The notes beneath the pieces were generated by a model. It saw only the letters and a program-made list of their open reading frames with translations, made no database searches and was not told the origin of the DNA. Below, piece after piece: positions 1-9,899 of a stretch of DNA of 64,000 bases; the first letter of the stretch is position 1, and each line of letters starts with the position of its first letter. The stretch comes from Shewanella pneumatophori. Lineage in GTDB: Bacteria > Pseudomonadota > Gammaproteobacteria > Enterobacterales > Shewanellaceae. The stretch covers positions 94,216 to 158,215 of the forward strand of contig NZ_JAKILB010000009.1 of assembly GCF_023283895.1 (NCBI RefSeq). The letters run 5' to 3'. A program made the translations under genes and the position numbers.

Positions 1-129
1 ACTAATGATTTCTGTCGGTTCTGGCGTCCCGCCATCATCTGGATCGTTAGAGATACTTCCTCCGCCGCCACAACCAACGAGTAAAAATGACCAAATAAAA
101 GCAATAAAAATGCTATATGCTGACTTCAT
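1..129 (-). CDS. Putative lipoprotein, N-terminal fragment only
   Basis: The gene runs off the left edge, so only 43 codons are visible. They start at an ATG (127-129) preceded by GGAG about 6 bases upstream. The N-terminus has a basic residue, a hydrophobic stretch and a lipobox LVGC followed by GGGGS, then an acidic, proline-rich segment. This is a typical type II signal peptide, so the product should be acylated on Cys and anchored in a membrane. Nothing beyond this is visible and the function is unknown. Confidence 0.7.
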   Translation of the reverse strand, partial: MKSAYSIFIAFIWSFLLVGCGGGGSISNDPDDGGTPEPTEIIS

Positions 130-346
130 TGTCAGGCTCCCTGTTACTCAAGAACTAATCCGTGGCAACTATCAAGCTACCTTTTAGGTAACACTATACA
201 ATCTCCAAATCACTTTTCCACAACAAATCACTTTTATTTTCAACAATTACCTATAACTTTAACCTCACGGGCATTTCCTATGAGGCACTTTCTTGCTAGG
301 CTTTAATGCGCAAATTGAAAAGCATAAAAATTAAACAGGAAGCACT

Positions 347-1675
347 ATGTCTGCTACGAAAACAAAAAAACTCGGCCTCACGAGTAAGATTATTATCGGC
401 ATGCTTGCCGGTATTATCCTTGGACTGCTGTTACGCAATCTGTTTCCCGAAAGTGATTTTATAAAAGAGTACATAACCGAAGGTGTGCTCAACGTTATTG
501 GTACCATCTTTATCTCAAGCTTAAAAATGCTCGTTGTTCCACTTGTGTTTGTTTCATTAGTCTGTGGAACATGCTCCTTAAGTGAGCCATCAAAGGTTGG
601 TCGTTTAGGTGGTAAAACCATTGCGTTTTATCTATTCACTACCGCTATTGCACTTTCAATGGCGATTCTTATCGCGATTGCAGTTCACCCTGGAAATGCC
701 AGCTTAGTGACTGAGGGGATGCACTTTGACGCCAAGCAAGCACCTAGCCTTTCAGACGTATTAATCAATTTAGTACCAACTAACCCGCTACATGCAATGA
801 GCGAAGGTAATATGCTGCAAATCATCATTTTCGCGGTGATTTTTGGTTTTGCTATTTCTCATATTGGCGAGCGTGGTGCACGTGTTGCAGCGCTGTTTAA
901 CGACCTAAACGAAGTGATTATGCGTGTTGTAACGTTAATCATGCAGCTTGCGCCTTACGGTGTCTTTGCTTTGATGGCGAAACTTGCGCTAACTCTGGGC
1001 ATGGAAACCTTTGGCAGCGTAGTAAAATACTTCTTCGTCGTGCTAGGCGTATTGCTTATTCATGCCTTTGTGGTTTACCCAACCTTACTTAAGCTGTTCT
1101 CGGGACTTAACCCATTCACCTTTATCCGTAAGATCCGCGATGTTCAATTGTTTGCTTTTAGCACCGCGAGCTCGAATGCAACGCTACCAGTAACCATTGA
1201 GACTGCTGAACACCGCATGGGCGTAGATAATAAAATTGCATCATTCACCCTACCGCTTGGCGCCACTATTAACATGGACGGCACCGCAATTATGCAAGGT
1301 GTTGCAACGGTATTTATTGCGCAAGTATTTGGTATTGAGCTAACAATTACTGATTATGCGATGGTGGTAATAACCGCTACGCTAGCATCGATTGGTACAG
1401 CAGGTGTTCCTGGTGTTGGTCTTATCATGCTTGCAATGGTGCTTAATCAGGTCGGTCTGCCAGTTGAAGGTATCGCGCTAATTATCGGTGTTGATAGATT
1501 ACTAGATATGGTGCGTACTGCTGTTAACGTAACCGGTGATACTGTCGCTACTGTTGTTATTGCTAAATCTGAAGGTGAGTTTGATGAAGCATTATTTAAC
1601 GACACCCAAGCGGGTAAAGTTGCCCCAGGATTCAATGCTCAGGTTCACGCTGAAGAAACTAAGGTAAATCGCTAA
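347..1675 (+). CDS. Dicarboxylate/amino acid:cation symporter (GltP/DctA family)
   Basis: This 442-residue inner-membrane transporter belongs to the DAACS/Glt family, which moves glutamate, aspartate or C4-dicarboxylates with Na+ or H+. The family landmarks are present: the serine-rich hairpin motif SSNATLPVT (about 275), NMDGT (about 309, cation site), GVPGVG in the second hairpin (about 353) and DRLLDMVRTAVN (about 383) in the last helix. The start has AGGAAG upstream (about 338). The gene stands alone and is closed by a terminator at 1699-1721. It is clearly distinct from the SstT paralogue at 53030. The exact substrate cannot be read from sequence. Confidence 0.9.
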   Translation: MSATKTKKLGLTSKIIIGMLAGIILGLLLRNLFPESDFIKEYITEGVLNVIGTIFISSLKMLVVPLVFVSLVCGTCSLSEPSKVGRLGGKTIAFYLFTTAIALSMAILIAIAVHPGNASLVTEGMHFDAKQAPSLSDVLINLVPTNPLHAMSEGNMLQIIIFAVIFGFAISHIGERGARVAALFNDLNEVIMRVVTLIMQLAPYGVFALMAKLALTLGMETFGSVVKYFFVVLGVLLIHAFVVYPTLLKLFSGLNPFTFIRKIRDVQLFAFSTASSNATLPVTIETAEHRMGVDNKIASFTLPLGATINMDGTAIMQGVATVFIAQVFGIELTITDYAMVVITATLASIGTAGVPGVGLIMLAMVLNQVGLPVEGIALIIGVDRLLDMVRTAVNVTGDTVATVVIAKSEGEFDEALFNDTQAGKVAPGFNAQVHAEETKVNR

Positions 1676-1698
1676 TATCTGTTGAAGCGATTAACTAG

Positions 1699-1721
1699 AA
1701 AGGGCGCTATAAGCGCCCTTT
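1699..1721 (+). terminator. Rho-independent terminator of the symporter gene
   Basis: Arms AAAGGGCGCT and AGCGCCCTTT flank a 3-base loop and are followed by T residues, 24 bases after the symporter stop codon. Confidence 0.85.
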
Positions 1722-1837
1722 TAATTTTACTGGCCCATCCAAAATCAAATTGCGACATTGAAAACGACACATTGCAGCTAAGTGTAAAATGTTAGCCATC
1801 AAGATTAATTTTAAAGCGGCTATCAAGCTTCTGAAAA

Positions 1838-2383
1838 CTACTTTAGCGTCTTAATCACTTTAGCTGGCACACCGCCAACCATAGTATCTGCTGCAACATC
1901 TTTATTGACTACCGCACCTGCGGCAATCACTGAGCGAGCACCAATAGTCACACCTTGATTAATCACCACGTTGCCACCAATCCACACATCATCTTCAATA
2001 GTGATCGGCAAGCAATAGGTTTCCCAGCGACGTCGGCTCATATAGTCAACCTCATGTGATGCGGTATAAAATTGGCAGTTAGGGCCAATCATCACGTGAT
2101 CACCAATGGTAATTGCTGCGCCGTCAAGCATCACTGCGCCCATATTGATAAAACTACCATTGCCTATGGTTATTTGTTTACCAAACTCGCAATTAAATGG
2201 CTCACGCACAATCGAACCTTCACCGATATTAAGTAACTGCTTCATCAAGCACTGAGTTTCGCTAAAGCCTAAGCTATTATTAATTTGCTTTTGTAATAAA
2301 TAGGCGTTGTCTCGTACTGCTGAAATCTCAGGATCTGCACCAGCAAACACTTCACCATTGAGCATTTTTTCGTATTCGGTCAT
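1838..2383 (-). CDS. maa: Sugar O-acetyltransferase, maltose acetyltransferase type
   Basis: This 181-residue protein has the N-terminal maltose-acetyltransferase domain (EYEKMLNGEVF at the start, the Mac domain) followed by left-handed beta-helix hexapeptide repeats (IGNGSFINMG, IGDHVMIGP, IEDDVWIGGNVVI, IGARSVIAAGAVV). The catalytic His is in the segment YTASHEVD. The family transfers acetyl from acetyl-CoA to a sugar hydroxyl (maltose, glucose, galactosides or Nod factors). Length and domain order match Maa/LacA/NodL. The symbol is by family similarity and the true acceptor sugar is unknown. It sits downstream of gsk but is separated from it by a terminator. Confidence 0.85.
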   Translation of the reverse strand: MTEYEKMLNGEVFAGADPEISAVRDNAYLLQKQINNSLGFSETQCLMKQLLNIGEGSIVREPFNCEFGKQITIGNGSFINMGAVMLDGAAITIGDHVMIGPNCQFYTASHEVDYMSRRRWETYCLPITIEDDVWIGGNVVINQGVTIGARSVIAAGAVVNKDVAADTMVGGVPAKVIKTLK

Positions 2384-2421
2384 AGCATCATTTTTCTTAT
2401 GGTATTTAGGGTCGATCTAAA

Positions 2422-2454
2422 AAAGGCATAACCTGCTCTCCAAGTTATGCCTTT
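2422..2454 (-). terminator. Rho-independent terminator of gsk
   Basis: On the minus strand AAAGGCATAAC and GTTATGCCTTT pair around an 11-base loop and are followed by a run of T. It lies just after the gsk stop. Confidence 0.8.
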
Positions 2455-2488
2455 ATGTTGTTTATAGCGCCTATAGCCGCGATTAGCG

Positions 2489-3793
2489 TTATCTTTCCCA
2501 GTATGACTCTTCTAAGCTATCTTCACGCTCAGGTAAGCCACGAGACAGTCTTGGGCTGTGCTGCGCAAGTACTTCATAAGCGACGCGGTTAGCATACTTA
2601 CAAATTTGCGAGAATGATGAGTAACACAAACCATCACGCTTATGTTTGCTAGAGCCCGGCACATTAGTTTTATGGAAAGTGTTCGAAGCCAAGTCATGCA
2701 ATAGTGCCGCTAACGCACCATCGCCTGCTCCGTTGGTATTACGGATAATTTCAGGACCGCCCATATAAGGAGAAATATGCGCATAAACTTTAAGTGGCGA
2801 CTCGCAGTCTGCTTTTAGTTTAGGACGCGAGAACTCATAGCGGTTAAATTCCGGAATAGAGCCTGGTAATAACGTATGGCTAGTCTCACGCTTTTCTGAA
2901 TCTTCAGTGTAACCCGCTGTATAAAGCCCTAAAGGACCAGCTGTAGTTAACACCATATCACACCACTCAAGTGCCGCTTCGCTCGCAAGCAATGGGTCGC
3001 TAAAGCCAGTGAGAGCTTCACCTTCGTCTTCATTCATTGCAAGAATAGTGACATGCTCTTTAATGAACTCTTGCCACCACTTTGGGTCTTCTTCGATTAA
3101 AAAGCGCGTACCTAGGGTTAATACTACCGGCACTTCAGCTTCTTTAGCGTAGTTAATCGCTGTCATTGCCGCGTCAGTGATTTGATCGCCACCGCTAGCA
3201 CGCATCAAGTAAGCCGTTAAAATCAGAGCTGAACCGCCCTGAACAACTGCTTTATCGATATATGTCGGTGTTAATTGATCCATTGAGCCTTTGCTGATCG
3301 CAAACGTACGCTCACCGCACTCAGAAATTAGCGTAAAACAACGACCAATAGGACCCGCTACCGGTTGCAGGTAGTTCAAATCCACTTTAGATGAAGTGTT
3401 ACATAGGTAACGGTAAGCATAACTGCCCACTTCAATATTTTGACTCATCACGCCAAATAATACTGAGCGGTCATCAGCTAAGATAGAATAATTGTGTACT
3501 GTGTTACCAATCGTGCCACCAGCAAATTCATCGCTGATCAGCTCATTAGTTTTTAGCTCAGTATAAAGTGCATGGGCCTTGTCATCGTCAATCAAGGTTG
3601 AGTTACCTTTCGGCAGCTCGTATCGAGTCAATAACTCATCTTCCACTTTCGCTTCAATATCCACTAAAGTCTGATCGATACCAGAAATATAAGTAGAAAT
3701 TGGTAAAGGCTGTTGGATCAACTGCGCTAGCAATGGATCGCGATTTTTAACAGGAAAATAATGTTTAGACTTACGCTGACCTGGAAACTTCAT
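2489..3793 (-). CDS. gsk: Inosine/guanosine kinase
   Basis: A PfkB/ribokinase-family enzyme of 434 residues, which phosphorylates guanosine and inosine to GMP and IMP with ATP in purine salvage. It is collinear with E. coli Gsk from MKFPGQRKSKHYFPV to the end ESYWER. It has the ribose-side FAGGTIGNTVHNY segment and the PfkB signature NTNGAGDGALAALLHD, whose Asp is the catalytic base. An upstream in-frame ATG would add eight residues, but AAAGAGAG lies correctly in front of the ATG at 3793 and the homologue starts there. It is transcribed alone and has its own terminator at 2422. Confidence 0.95.
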   Translation of the reverse strand: MKFPGQRKSKHYFPVKNRDPLLAQLIQQPLPISTYISGIDQTLVDIEAKVEDELLTRYELPKGNSTLIDDDKAHALYTELKTNELISDEFAGGTIGNTVHNYSILADDRSVLFGVMSQNIEVGSYAYRYLCNTSSKVDLNYLQPVAGPIGRCFTLISECGERTFAISKGSMDQLTPTYIDKAVVQGGSALILTAYLMRASGGDQITDAAMTAINYAKEAEVPVVLTLGTRFLIEEDPKWWQEFIKEHVTILAMNEDEGEALTGFSDPLLASEAALEWCDMVLTTAGPLGLYTAGYTEDSEKRETSHTLLPGSIPEFNRYEFSRPKLKADCESPLKVYAHISPYMGGPEIIRNTNGAGDGALAALLHDLASNTFHKTNVPGSSKHKRDGLCYSSFSQICKYANRVAYEVLAQHSPRLSRGLPEREDSLEESYWER

Positions 3794-3994
3794 ATAGAGC
3801 TCTCTTTCATTCGGCATCCATGCAAAATATAAATTAAAACGGGTAAGTTATCTCAACCTGTTTATACAAATTCGCATAAACAAGCACAACACTTTGCAAC
3901 AGCAGACCATAATAGAAATTCACGCTCCCCGATTTGTTTATCTTTGTCACAAGTTAAACAAAATAGTGAGTTAAATGGTCTAGCTACGCAAAAA

Positions 3995-4020
3995 GGTGGG
4001 GGATTTTACCACACGCCACC
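3995..4020 (-). terminator. Possible terminator of hemH
   Basis: On the minus strand GGTGG and CCACC pair across a long loop that may fold further, followed by TTTTT. The position, 39 bases past the hemH stop, fits, but the stem is short. Confidence 0.4.
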
Positions 4021-4058
4021 TCTTTCGCTAGCTGAAATCACTATAGAAGTCAGAAAAA

Positions 4059-5054
4059 TTAATTCCAGCCTTTTGTTTGCTGCTCAACAATTCTAGCCAA
4101 TAACTCGATATGGGGCTCAGAATCATTTAAACAGTCAATAAATTCGTACCGTTCCCCACCAGCCGATAAGAAGTCTTCTTTACCTTCTTGCGAGATCTCT
4201 TCAAGGGTTTCTAAACAATCACAAGAGAACGCTGGGCACATAATATCAACCGACTTCACACCTTCTTTTGGCAGAGACTCAAGTAGCCCATCTGTTGCAG
4301 GACCAATCCACTCTTCTTTACCAAATTGCGACTGGAAACAAATGCGCCATTGCTCCTTAGTTAAACCAAGCTCTTCTGCTAACAACTCGGCTGTTGCTTG
4401 GCACTGAGCTTGATAAGGATCGCCCTCAGTAATGTAACGTAGCGGCACACCATGAAACGACATTAATAAAACCTGTGCTTGGCCTTTAGCTTGCCAATGG
4501 TTTTTTACCGACTCGGCTAATGCCTTAATATAATCCGCATGGTCGAAGTATTGCTTGTTGAAACGCAGTTCTGGGATGTTGCGCTCTGCCTTTAAAAGCT
4601 CAGCTATGGCGTCGTAAACCGGAGCAACTGTAGAGCAAGAATATTGCGCATACAGTGGCAGTACAAAAATCTTTTCAGCGCCTTGCGCCTTTAAGCTATC
4701 CAGCCCCGATTGCAAAGACGGGTTGCCATAACTCATACCGAGTTCAACAGGAATGCTTTGCCCTAAGGTTTGCTGTAATTGAACTTTGAGTTTGTCGCGC
4801 TGCTTTTGACTAATCACCATCAGCGGTGAACCTTCATCCCACCAAATAGATTGGTACAGCTTGGCCACTTTTGCTGGGCGAGTATTTAGAATGATGCCGT
4901 TTAAGATCGGTTTCCAAATCCATGGTGAAAGATCAACAACACGAGGGTCACTTAAAAACTGTTTGAGGAATTTTTTTACATCAGGAGCGGTCGGTGAATC
5001 AGGCGTACCTAAGTTAACTAATAACACACCGAATGGAGGGGCTAAGTCACTCAC
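4059..5054 (-). CDS. hemH: Ferrochelatase
   Basis: This 331-residue enzyme inserts ferrous iron into protoporphyrin IX, the last step of haem synthesis, at the cytosolic face of the membrane. It has the N-terminal GVLLVNLGTPDSP, the active-site SFHGVP (His201) and the C-terminal CPAFSCDCLETLEEI with the conserved metal-handling Glu residues. The start is a GTG at 5054 (GTG AGT GAC), in a frame offset from the overlapping ATG at 5056, with AAGAGAA upstream. The cysteine-rich CPAFSCDCLET segment resembles 2Fe-2S-binding ferrochelatases, but I cannot confirm a cluster. It lies downstream of adk, with the adk terminator between them. Confidence 0.95.
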   Translation of the reverse strand: MSDLAPPFGVLLVNLGTPDSPTAPDVKKFLKQFLSDPRVVDLSPWIWKPILNGIILNTRPAKVAKLYQSIWWDEGSPLMVISQKQRDKLKVQLQQTLGQSIPVELGMSYGNPSLQSGLDSLKAQGAEKIFVLPLYAQYSCSTVAPVYDAIAELLKAERNIPELRFNKQYFDHADYIKALAESVKNHWQAKGQAQVLLMSFHGVPLRYITEGDPYQAQCQATAELLAEELGLTKEQWRICFQSQFGKEEWIGPATDGLLESLPKEGVKSVDIMCPAFSCDCLETLEEISQEGKEDFLSAGGERYEFIDCLNDSEPHIELLARIVEQQTKGWN

Positions 5055-5110
5055 ATGAATTCTCTTTTTAGCAAGATATTCAGCTCAGGCTATCACCGCA
5101 AAACGCATAA

Positions 5111-5136
5111 AAAAAGCCCATTTTCATGGGCTTTTT
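5111..5136 (-). terminator. Rho-independent terminator of adk
   Basis: Arms AAAAAGCCCAT and ATGGGCTTTTT with a TTTC loop. The T-run on the minus strand terminates adk. It lies between adk and hemH, so the two are probably separate transcripts. Confidence 0.85.
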
Positions 5137-5216
5137 AAAATATGAGAACTAGCTCATAAACACATATTCACTCGAGTATTTTTTATACTCAGAGACTATG
5201 GAATTGATGCTAGGTA

Positions 5217-5903
<687 letters not shown>

Positions 5904-6040
5904 CTAGAAGCGAGCAAAAAGCCGCCAGCGTGATGGGTATTATATGTTTAGGGCGGCGATCTTCGCATAAATGGCCGCCATTTTGAAGTCATTTGTCCTT
6001 CGACTTTAGCATCACAAGCAACAAATATCTTTGATGCTAA

Positions 6041-6886
6041 TCAGTAAAGTAAGGTGTAGAGCTTACGTCGGTATTGATTAGCTAGTGTGTTGCCTTGGCC
6101 GAGCGCCGTTAAGATCTCTAAGAATGACTGCTTCACCTTGCCATCTTGTGCAGAGATATCTTTTTGCAATGGCGCAAAAAGTAACTCAAGCGCTTCATCA
6201 TTGCGTCCAGCTTGATGCAATGCTTTGGCAAGTTCAATCACTAACTCCAAGTTAGATGGATCGTTTTCAACATCTTGCTGCAGCTTTCTAATTTCCGGCG
6301 TGTCAGCAGCATCAAGCGCCAAAGCAAGCTTGGCTTTTAAGCTTTGATAGTAACTATCCTGATCGGCAAGACCAACAGAATCTAATAATGCCTGTGCGTC
6401 TTCAAGCACACCTAGCGATAAATACACATCGGCTAAGGCTAAGGCGATTTCAGCAAGCTGTTTTTCGTTATAAGCATCTTTTAACAGTGGCAATGCGGCA
6501 ATAGCATTGTTTTCAGCTAAAAAGACTCGCGCTTGATTAAGTTTTAATTGCCACTGGGCAGGTAAATGCTTATCCAGCATCTCGGTAATTTGCGCAGCGT
6601 CTTGCACGCCCGCAAAACCGTCTACCGGTTTGCCTTCGTGTAAAACCAAGGTTGTCGGTAAACTTTGGATCTGAAAATAATTAGCGATTTCCATTTCCGT
6701 TTCACAGTTAACCTTAGCTAATACAAAACGGCCATTTTGTTGCTGGGCGATGCTTTCAAGCGTTTGCATCAGGCTTACACTTTCTGGGCTTTGACTTGCC
6801 CAAAACGCCATTACAACCACCTTCTCCATCGAAGCGTCAACCACTTGTTGGATGTTTTCTTTAGTCAGCTCTAGAATCGATTGCAT
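6041..6886 (-). CDS. cnoX: Chaperedoxin CnoX/YbbN (thioredoxin fold plus TPR)
   Basis: The 281-residue protein aligns along its full length with E. coli YbbN/CnoX. It has an N-terminal thioredoxin-like domain (1-110) and a C-terminal helical TPR region ending in YRRKLYTLLY. The family holds unfolded or oxidised clients and passes them to GroEL and DnaK. At the active-site position E. coli has S-Q-H-C after the Trp loop; here the segment is WASQSPES, so the Cys is replaced by Ser36. The second cysteine, used for mixed disulfides in E. coli, is kept as Cys61 in KVNCETE. It lies downstream of htpG, with a terminator between them. Confidence 0.9.
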   Translation of the reverse strand: MQSILELTKENIQQVVDASMEKVVVMAFWASQSPESVSLMQTLESIAQQQNGRFVLAKVNCETEMEIANYFQIQSLPTTLVLHEGKPVDGFAGVQDAAQITEMLDKHLPAQWQLKLNQARVFLAENNAIAALPLLKDAYNEKQLAEIALALADVYLSLGVLEDAQALLDSVGLADQDSYYQSLKAKLALALDAADTPEIRKLQQDVENDPSNLELVIELAKALHQAGRNDEALELLFAPLQKDISAQDGKVKQSFLEILTALGQGNTLANQYRRKLYTLLY

Positions 6887-6920
6887 AACTTTTCCTTCGC
6901 TATTAGCGAGTGACCATAAA

Positions 6921-6945
6921 AAAGAGGCAGTATAACTGCCTCTTT
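6921..6945 (-). terminator. Rho-independent terminator of htpG
   Basis: Arms AAAGAGGCAG and CTGCCTCTTT around TATAA. On the minus strand they are followed by TTTTTT-rich sequence, 16 bases after the htpG stop. Confidence 0.85.
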
Positions 6946-6960
6946 AATCATAGCTGTTGA

Positions 6961-8877
6961 TTACTTAACGCTAGCTAATAGCATTTGGTTCATTAGCTTA
7001 ATAAATGCAGATGGGTCAGCAAGGCTACCTTTTTCAGACAATAGTGCCTGTTGTAGTAATAGCTCTGACCATTGAGCAAATAATTGCTCATCTTGTTCGT
7101 CATTCAAACGCGCTACTAACGGATGCTCTGGATTTAGCTCAAATGTCGGCTTAGGCTCAGGTACGTCTTGACCCGCTGCTTGCATAAGCTTGATCATCTG
7201 CGTTGACATTTCGCCTTCACCAGCAACCACACATGCAGGCGTATCAGTTAGACGCGTTGTCACCTTAACTTCAGAAACCTTATCACCTAAGCTATCTTTA
7301 ACACGCTTAACTAGGCCTTCTGATTCAGTTTGTAGCTTCTCTTGCGCTTCTTTTTCGCCAGCATCTTCTAGCTCGCCAAGTTCAAGATCGCCACGGGTCA
7401 CTGAGTGTAGTTTCTTGCCATCAAATTCTGTTAAATGGTTAATTAACCATTCGTCGATACGCTCAGACATCAATAACACTTCAATGTCTTTTTTACGTAA
7501 CACTTCAAGATGTGGGCTGTTAGCTGCCGCTTCATGGCTATCGGCAACAATGTAGTAGATCTTAGACTGACCTTCTTTCATGCGCTCAATGTAATCTGCT
7601 AGCGATACGTTAGCTTTTGCTTCACCGGTATGAGTCGATGCAAAACGCAGTAGACCAGCTACACGCTCTTTGTTAGCAAAATCTTCTGCAGGGCCTTCTT
7701 TTAGCACTTGGCCAAACTCAGTCCAGAAAGATTGGTACTTTTCAGCATCGTTCTTAGCAAGCTTTTCAAGCATGCCTAACACACGCTTAGTCACAGCAGT
7801 GCGCAGCGCCGTAGTAACCTTGTTATCTTGCAAAATTTCACGAGATACGTTTAGCGGTAAGTCGTTTGAGTCAATCAAACCTTGCACAAAGCGCAGGTAG
7901 CTTGGCATAAACTGCTCAGCGTCATCCATTACGAATACGCGCTGCACAAACAGTTTTAGTCCATGCTTACGGTCACGATTCCACAAATCCCAAGGTGCTT
8001 TGGCTGGGATATACAATAAGCTGGTGTACTCTTGCTTACCTTCTACGCGGTTGTGGCTCCACAAAAGTGGGTCTGCGAAGTCATGAGAAATATGCTTGTA
8101 AAACTCTTGATACTCTTCATCAGACACTTCACTCTTGTTACGTGTCCAAAGTGCTGTCGCCTTGTTCATTGGCTTCCAGCTACCTTCTGTTGCTGGTACA
8201 GCTTCTGAATCTTCAGTTGCTTCAACTGCTGGCGTGCCCGCTTCAAACATCTCTACTGGTACCGAGATATGGTCAGAGTATTTAGTAATGATTGAGCGCA
8301 GACGGTAGTCATCAGCAAACTCTTTTTCATCATCACGTAAGTGCAGAGTAATTTCAGTACCACGAGTTTGCTTAGAGATAGTTTCAACGGTGAAGTCACC
8401 TTCACCAGCTGATTCCCACAGCACAGCTTCATCAGCGTTATGGCCTGCAGCACGAGTGCGAACGGTAACGCGATCGGCAACGATAAAGGCTGAGTAAAAA
8501 CCAACACCAAACTGGCCAATTAACTGTGAATCTTTCGACTCATCGCCAGATAGGTTTTTAAAGAAATCTGCAGTACCAGATTTAGCAATCGTACCAAGGT
8601 GTTCAATTACACCGTCGCGAGTCATACCGATACCGTTATCTTCAATCGTAACAGTACCTTTGTCTTTATCAGCGCTAATGCGAACACGTAGCTCACCATC
8701 GCCTTCATAAAGATCGTTATTAGTTAGGGCTTCATAGCGTAACTTATCCGCGGCATCGGCAGCGTTCGATACTAACTCACGTAAAAAGATCTCTTTGTTT
8801 GAGTACAAAGAATGGATCATCAAATGTAATAGTTGTTTGACTTCAGTTTGAAAGCCATGCGTCTCTTGTTGTGACAT
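6961..8877 (-). CDS. htpG: Chaperone HtpG (bacterial Hsp90)
   Basis: A 638-residue cytosolic ATP-dependent chaperone. The GHKL ATPase domain shows [31 protein letters not shown] and [11 protein letters not shown]. The middle domain has the catalytic-loop Arg in LNVSREILQ, and a C-terminal dimerisation domain follows. Length and domain order match E. coli HtpG. It is a single-gene unit preceded by a near-consensus sigma32 promoter (8922-8949) and followed by a strong terminator, so it should be heat-inducible. Confidence 0.97.
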   Translation of the reverse strand: MSQQETHGFQTEVKQLLHLMIHSLYSNKEIFLRELVSNAADAADKLRYEALTNNDLYEGDGELRVRISADKDKGTVTIEDNGIGMTRDGVIEHLGTIAKSGTADFFKNLSGDESKDSQLIGQFGVGFYSAFIVADRVTVRTRAAGHNADEAVLWESAGEGDFTVETISKQTRGTEITLHLRDDEKEFADDYRLRSIITKYSDHISVPVEMFEAGTPAVEATEDSEAVPATEGSWKPMNKATALWTRNKSEVSDEEYQEFYKHISHDFADPLLWSHNRVEGKQEYTSLLYIPAKAPWDLWNRDRKHGLKLFVQRVFVMDDAEQFMPSYLRFVQGLIDSNDLPLNVSREILQDNKVTTALRTAVTKRVLGMLEKLAKNDAEKYQSFWTEFGQVLKEGPAEDFANKERVAGLLRFASTHTGEAKANVSLADYIERMKEGQSKIYYIVADSHEAAANSPHLEVLRKKDIEVLLMSERIDEWLINHLTEFDGKKLHSVTRGDLELGELEDAGEKEAQEKLQTESEGLVKRVKDSLGDKVSEVKVTTRLTDTPACVVAGEGEMSTQMIKLMQAAGQDVPEPKPTFELNPEHPLVARLNDEQDEQLFAQWSELLLQQALLSEKGSLADPSAFIKLMNQMLLASVK

Positions 8878-8921
8878 GAAATGTTCCCTTTAAAAATCAG
8901 TTTAAATAAAGCTTACAAATA

Positions 8922-8949
8922 AGATGGGGCTATAAAATCGCTTTTCAAG
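8922..8949 (-). promoter_or_regulatory. Sigma32 (heat-shock) promoter of htpG
   Basis: On the minus strand CTTGAAA (8943-8949) and CCCCATCT (8922-8929) are separated by 13 bases. This matches the RpoH consensus CTTGAAA-N13/14-CCCCATNT. The -10 element lies about 45 bases upstream of the htpG ATG. Confidence 0.88.
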
Positions 8950-8984
8950 GGAAACAGTGTGCATTGATTTCAATTGCACAAAAA

Positions 8985-9017
8985 AAATCCAGTTTGTGAT
9001 AATCACAAACTGGATTT
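8985..9017 (-). terminator. Terminator downstream of recR
   Basis: A 16-bp near-perfect inverted repeat AAATCCAGTTTGTGAT / ATCACAAACTGGATTT. On the minus strand it is followed by eight T residues. It lies about 100 bases after the recR stop and just upstream of the htpG promoter. The core TGTGATTATCACA also resembles a CRP site, but its symmetry and T-run are explained by termination. Confidence 0.8.
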
Positions 9018-9072
9018 AAATATCTTTTATCGTCCAAACAACTGCTTATCGCTGTAGCGATTATTAAGCAAG

Positions 9073-9100
9073 CTGTATTAAACAACCTGTATTAAACAAC
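9073..9100. repeat. Two tandem 14-bp repeats
   Basis: CTGTATTAAACAAC occurs twice head to tail in the gap after recR. No function is evident; replication slippage is the likely origin. Confidence 0.6.
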
Positions 9101-9118
9101 TTGAGCTAGTCGCTTACT

Positions 9119-9718
9119 TTAAATTGGCAAACGCCCATTAAAAGACAGCGCCAGCGTAGTGCTATCAACATATTCAAGCTCGCCGCCAACTGGCACACCG
9201 TGGGCAATACGGCTAACCGTCAAATTATGGCGCTTGGCCATATCGGCAATGTAATGTGCGGTAGCATCACCTTCAACAGTAGGATTAGTTGCTAAAATAA
9301 GTTCGCTTACATCACCAGACGCCAAATGTTGCTCGAGCAGTGCTAAACCTAGCTCGTCAGGTCCTACACCATCTAGTGGAGACAGATGCCCAAGTAATAC
9401 AAAATAACGCCCAGTGAAATGTCCGCCCGCTTCAATCGCCAATACATCAGCTGGCGTTTCAACCACACAAATCACTTCAGAGTGACCGCGCTTGGTGCTA
9501 ACACAAATCGGGCAATAGGTTTCTTCGGTAAACGTACGGCAAGACTGACAATGCCCCACATCAGACATCGCCTTACCTAATGATTCGGCCAATTTAGCGC
9601 CCGCTTTACGGTCACGCTCTAACAGCTGAAATGCCATTCTTTGAGCCGATTTTGGGCCTACGCCCGGTAAACAACGAAGTGACTGGATCAACTCATCAAC
9701 GAGAGGACTAAATTTCAT
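9119..9718 (-). CDS. recR: Recombination mediator RecR
   Basis: A 199-residue protein that acts with RecF and RecO to load RecA on gapped DNA. It has the N-terminal helix-hairpin-helix ([16 protein letters not shown]), the four-cysteine zinc site (CQSC...CPIC) and the Toprim domain ([29 protein letters not shown]). The length matches the family. In enterics recR follows ybaB directly; here a two-gene insert (9900-11575) and a ybaB terminator separate them, so recR must rely on another promoter. Confidence 0.96.
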   Translation of the reverse strand: MKFSPLVDELIQSLRCLPGVGPKSAQRMAFQLLERDRKAGAKLAESLGKAMSDVGHCQSCRTFTEETYCPICVSTKRGHSEVICVVETPADVLAIEAGGHFTGRYFVLLGHLSPLDGVGPDELGLALLEQHLASGDVSELILATNPTVEGDATAHYIADMAKRHNLTVSRIAHGVPVGGELEYVDSTTLALSFNGRLPI

Positions 9719-9899
9719 TTAACATTCCGCTTATGCAGGCATAGATATGCCTTAAAAAATAGCCGATGCCCTGCGCAAAAAGCGAGTAACTCACTAGTAG
9801 ATACAAGTCATCATAAAATTAGCGTCAGATACTAACATAGAATTCTTCAAATTTATGTTTATCGATAACCGCAAGAAACTTAACTGTCGTCAAATAAGA

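Noticed and set aside
8991..9010. CRP-like palindrome in the recR-htpG gap
   Set aside because: It is the core of a 16-bp terminator stem with a following T-run, and it is not well placed for either gene.
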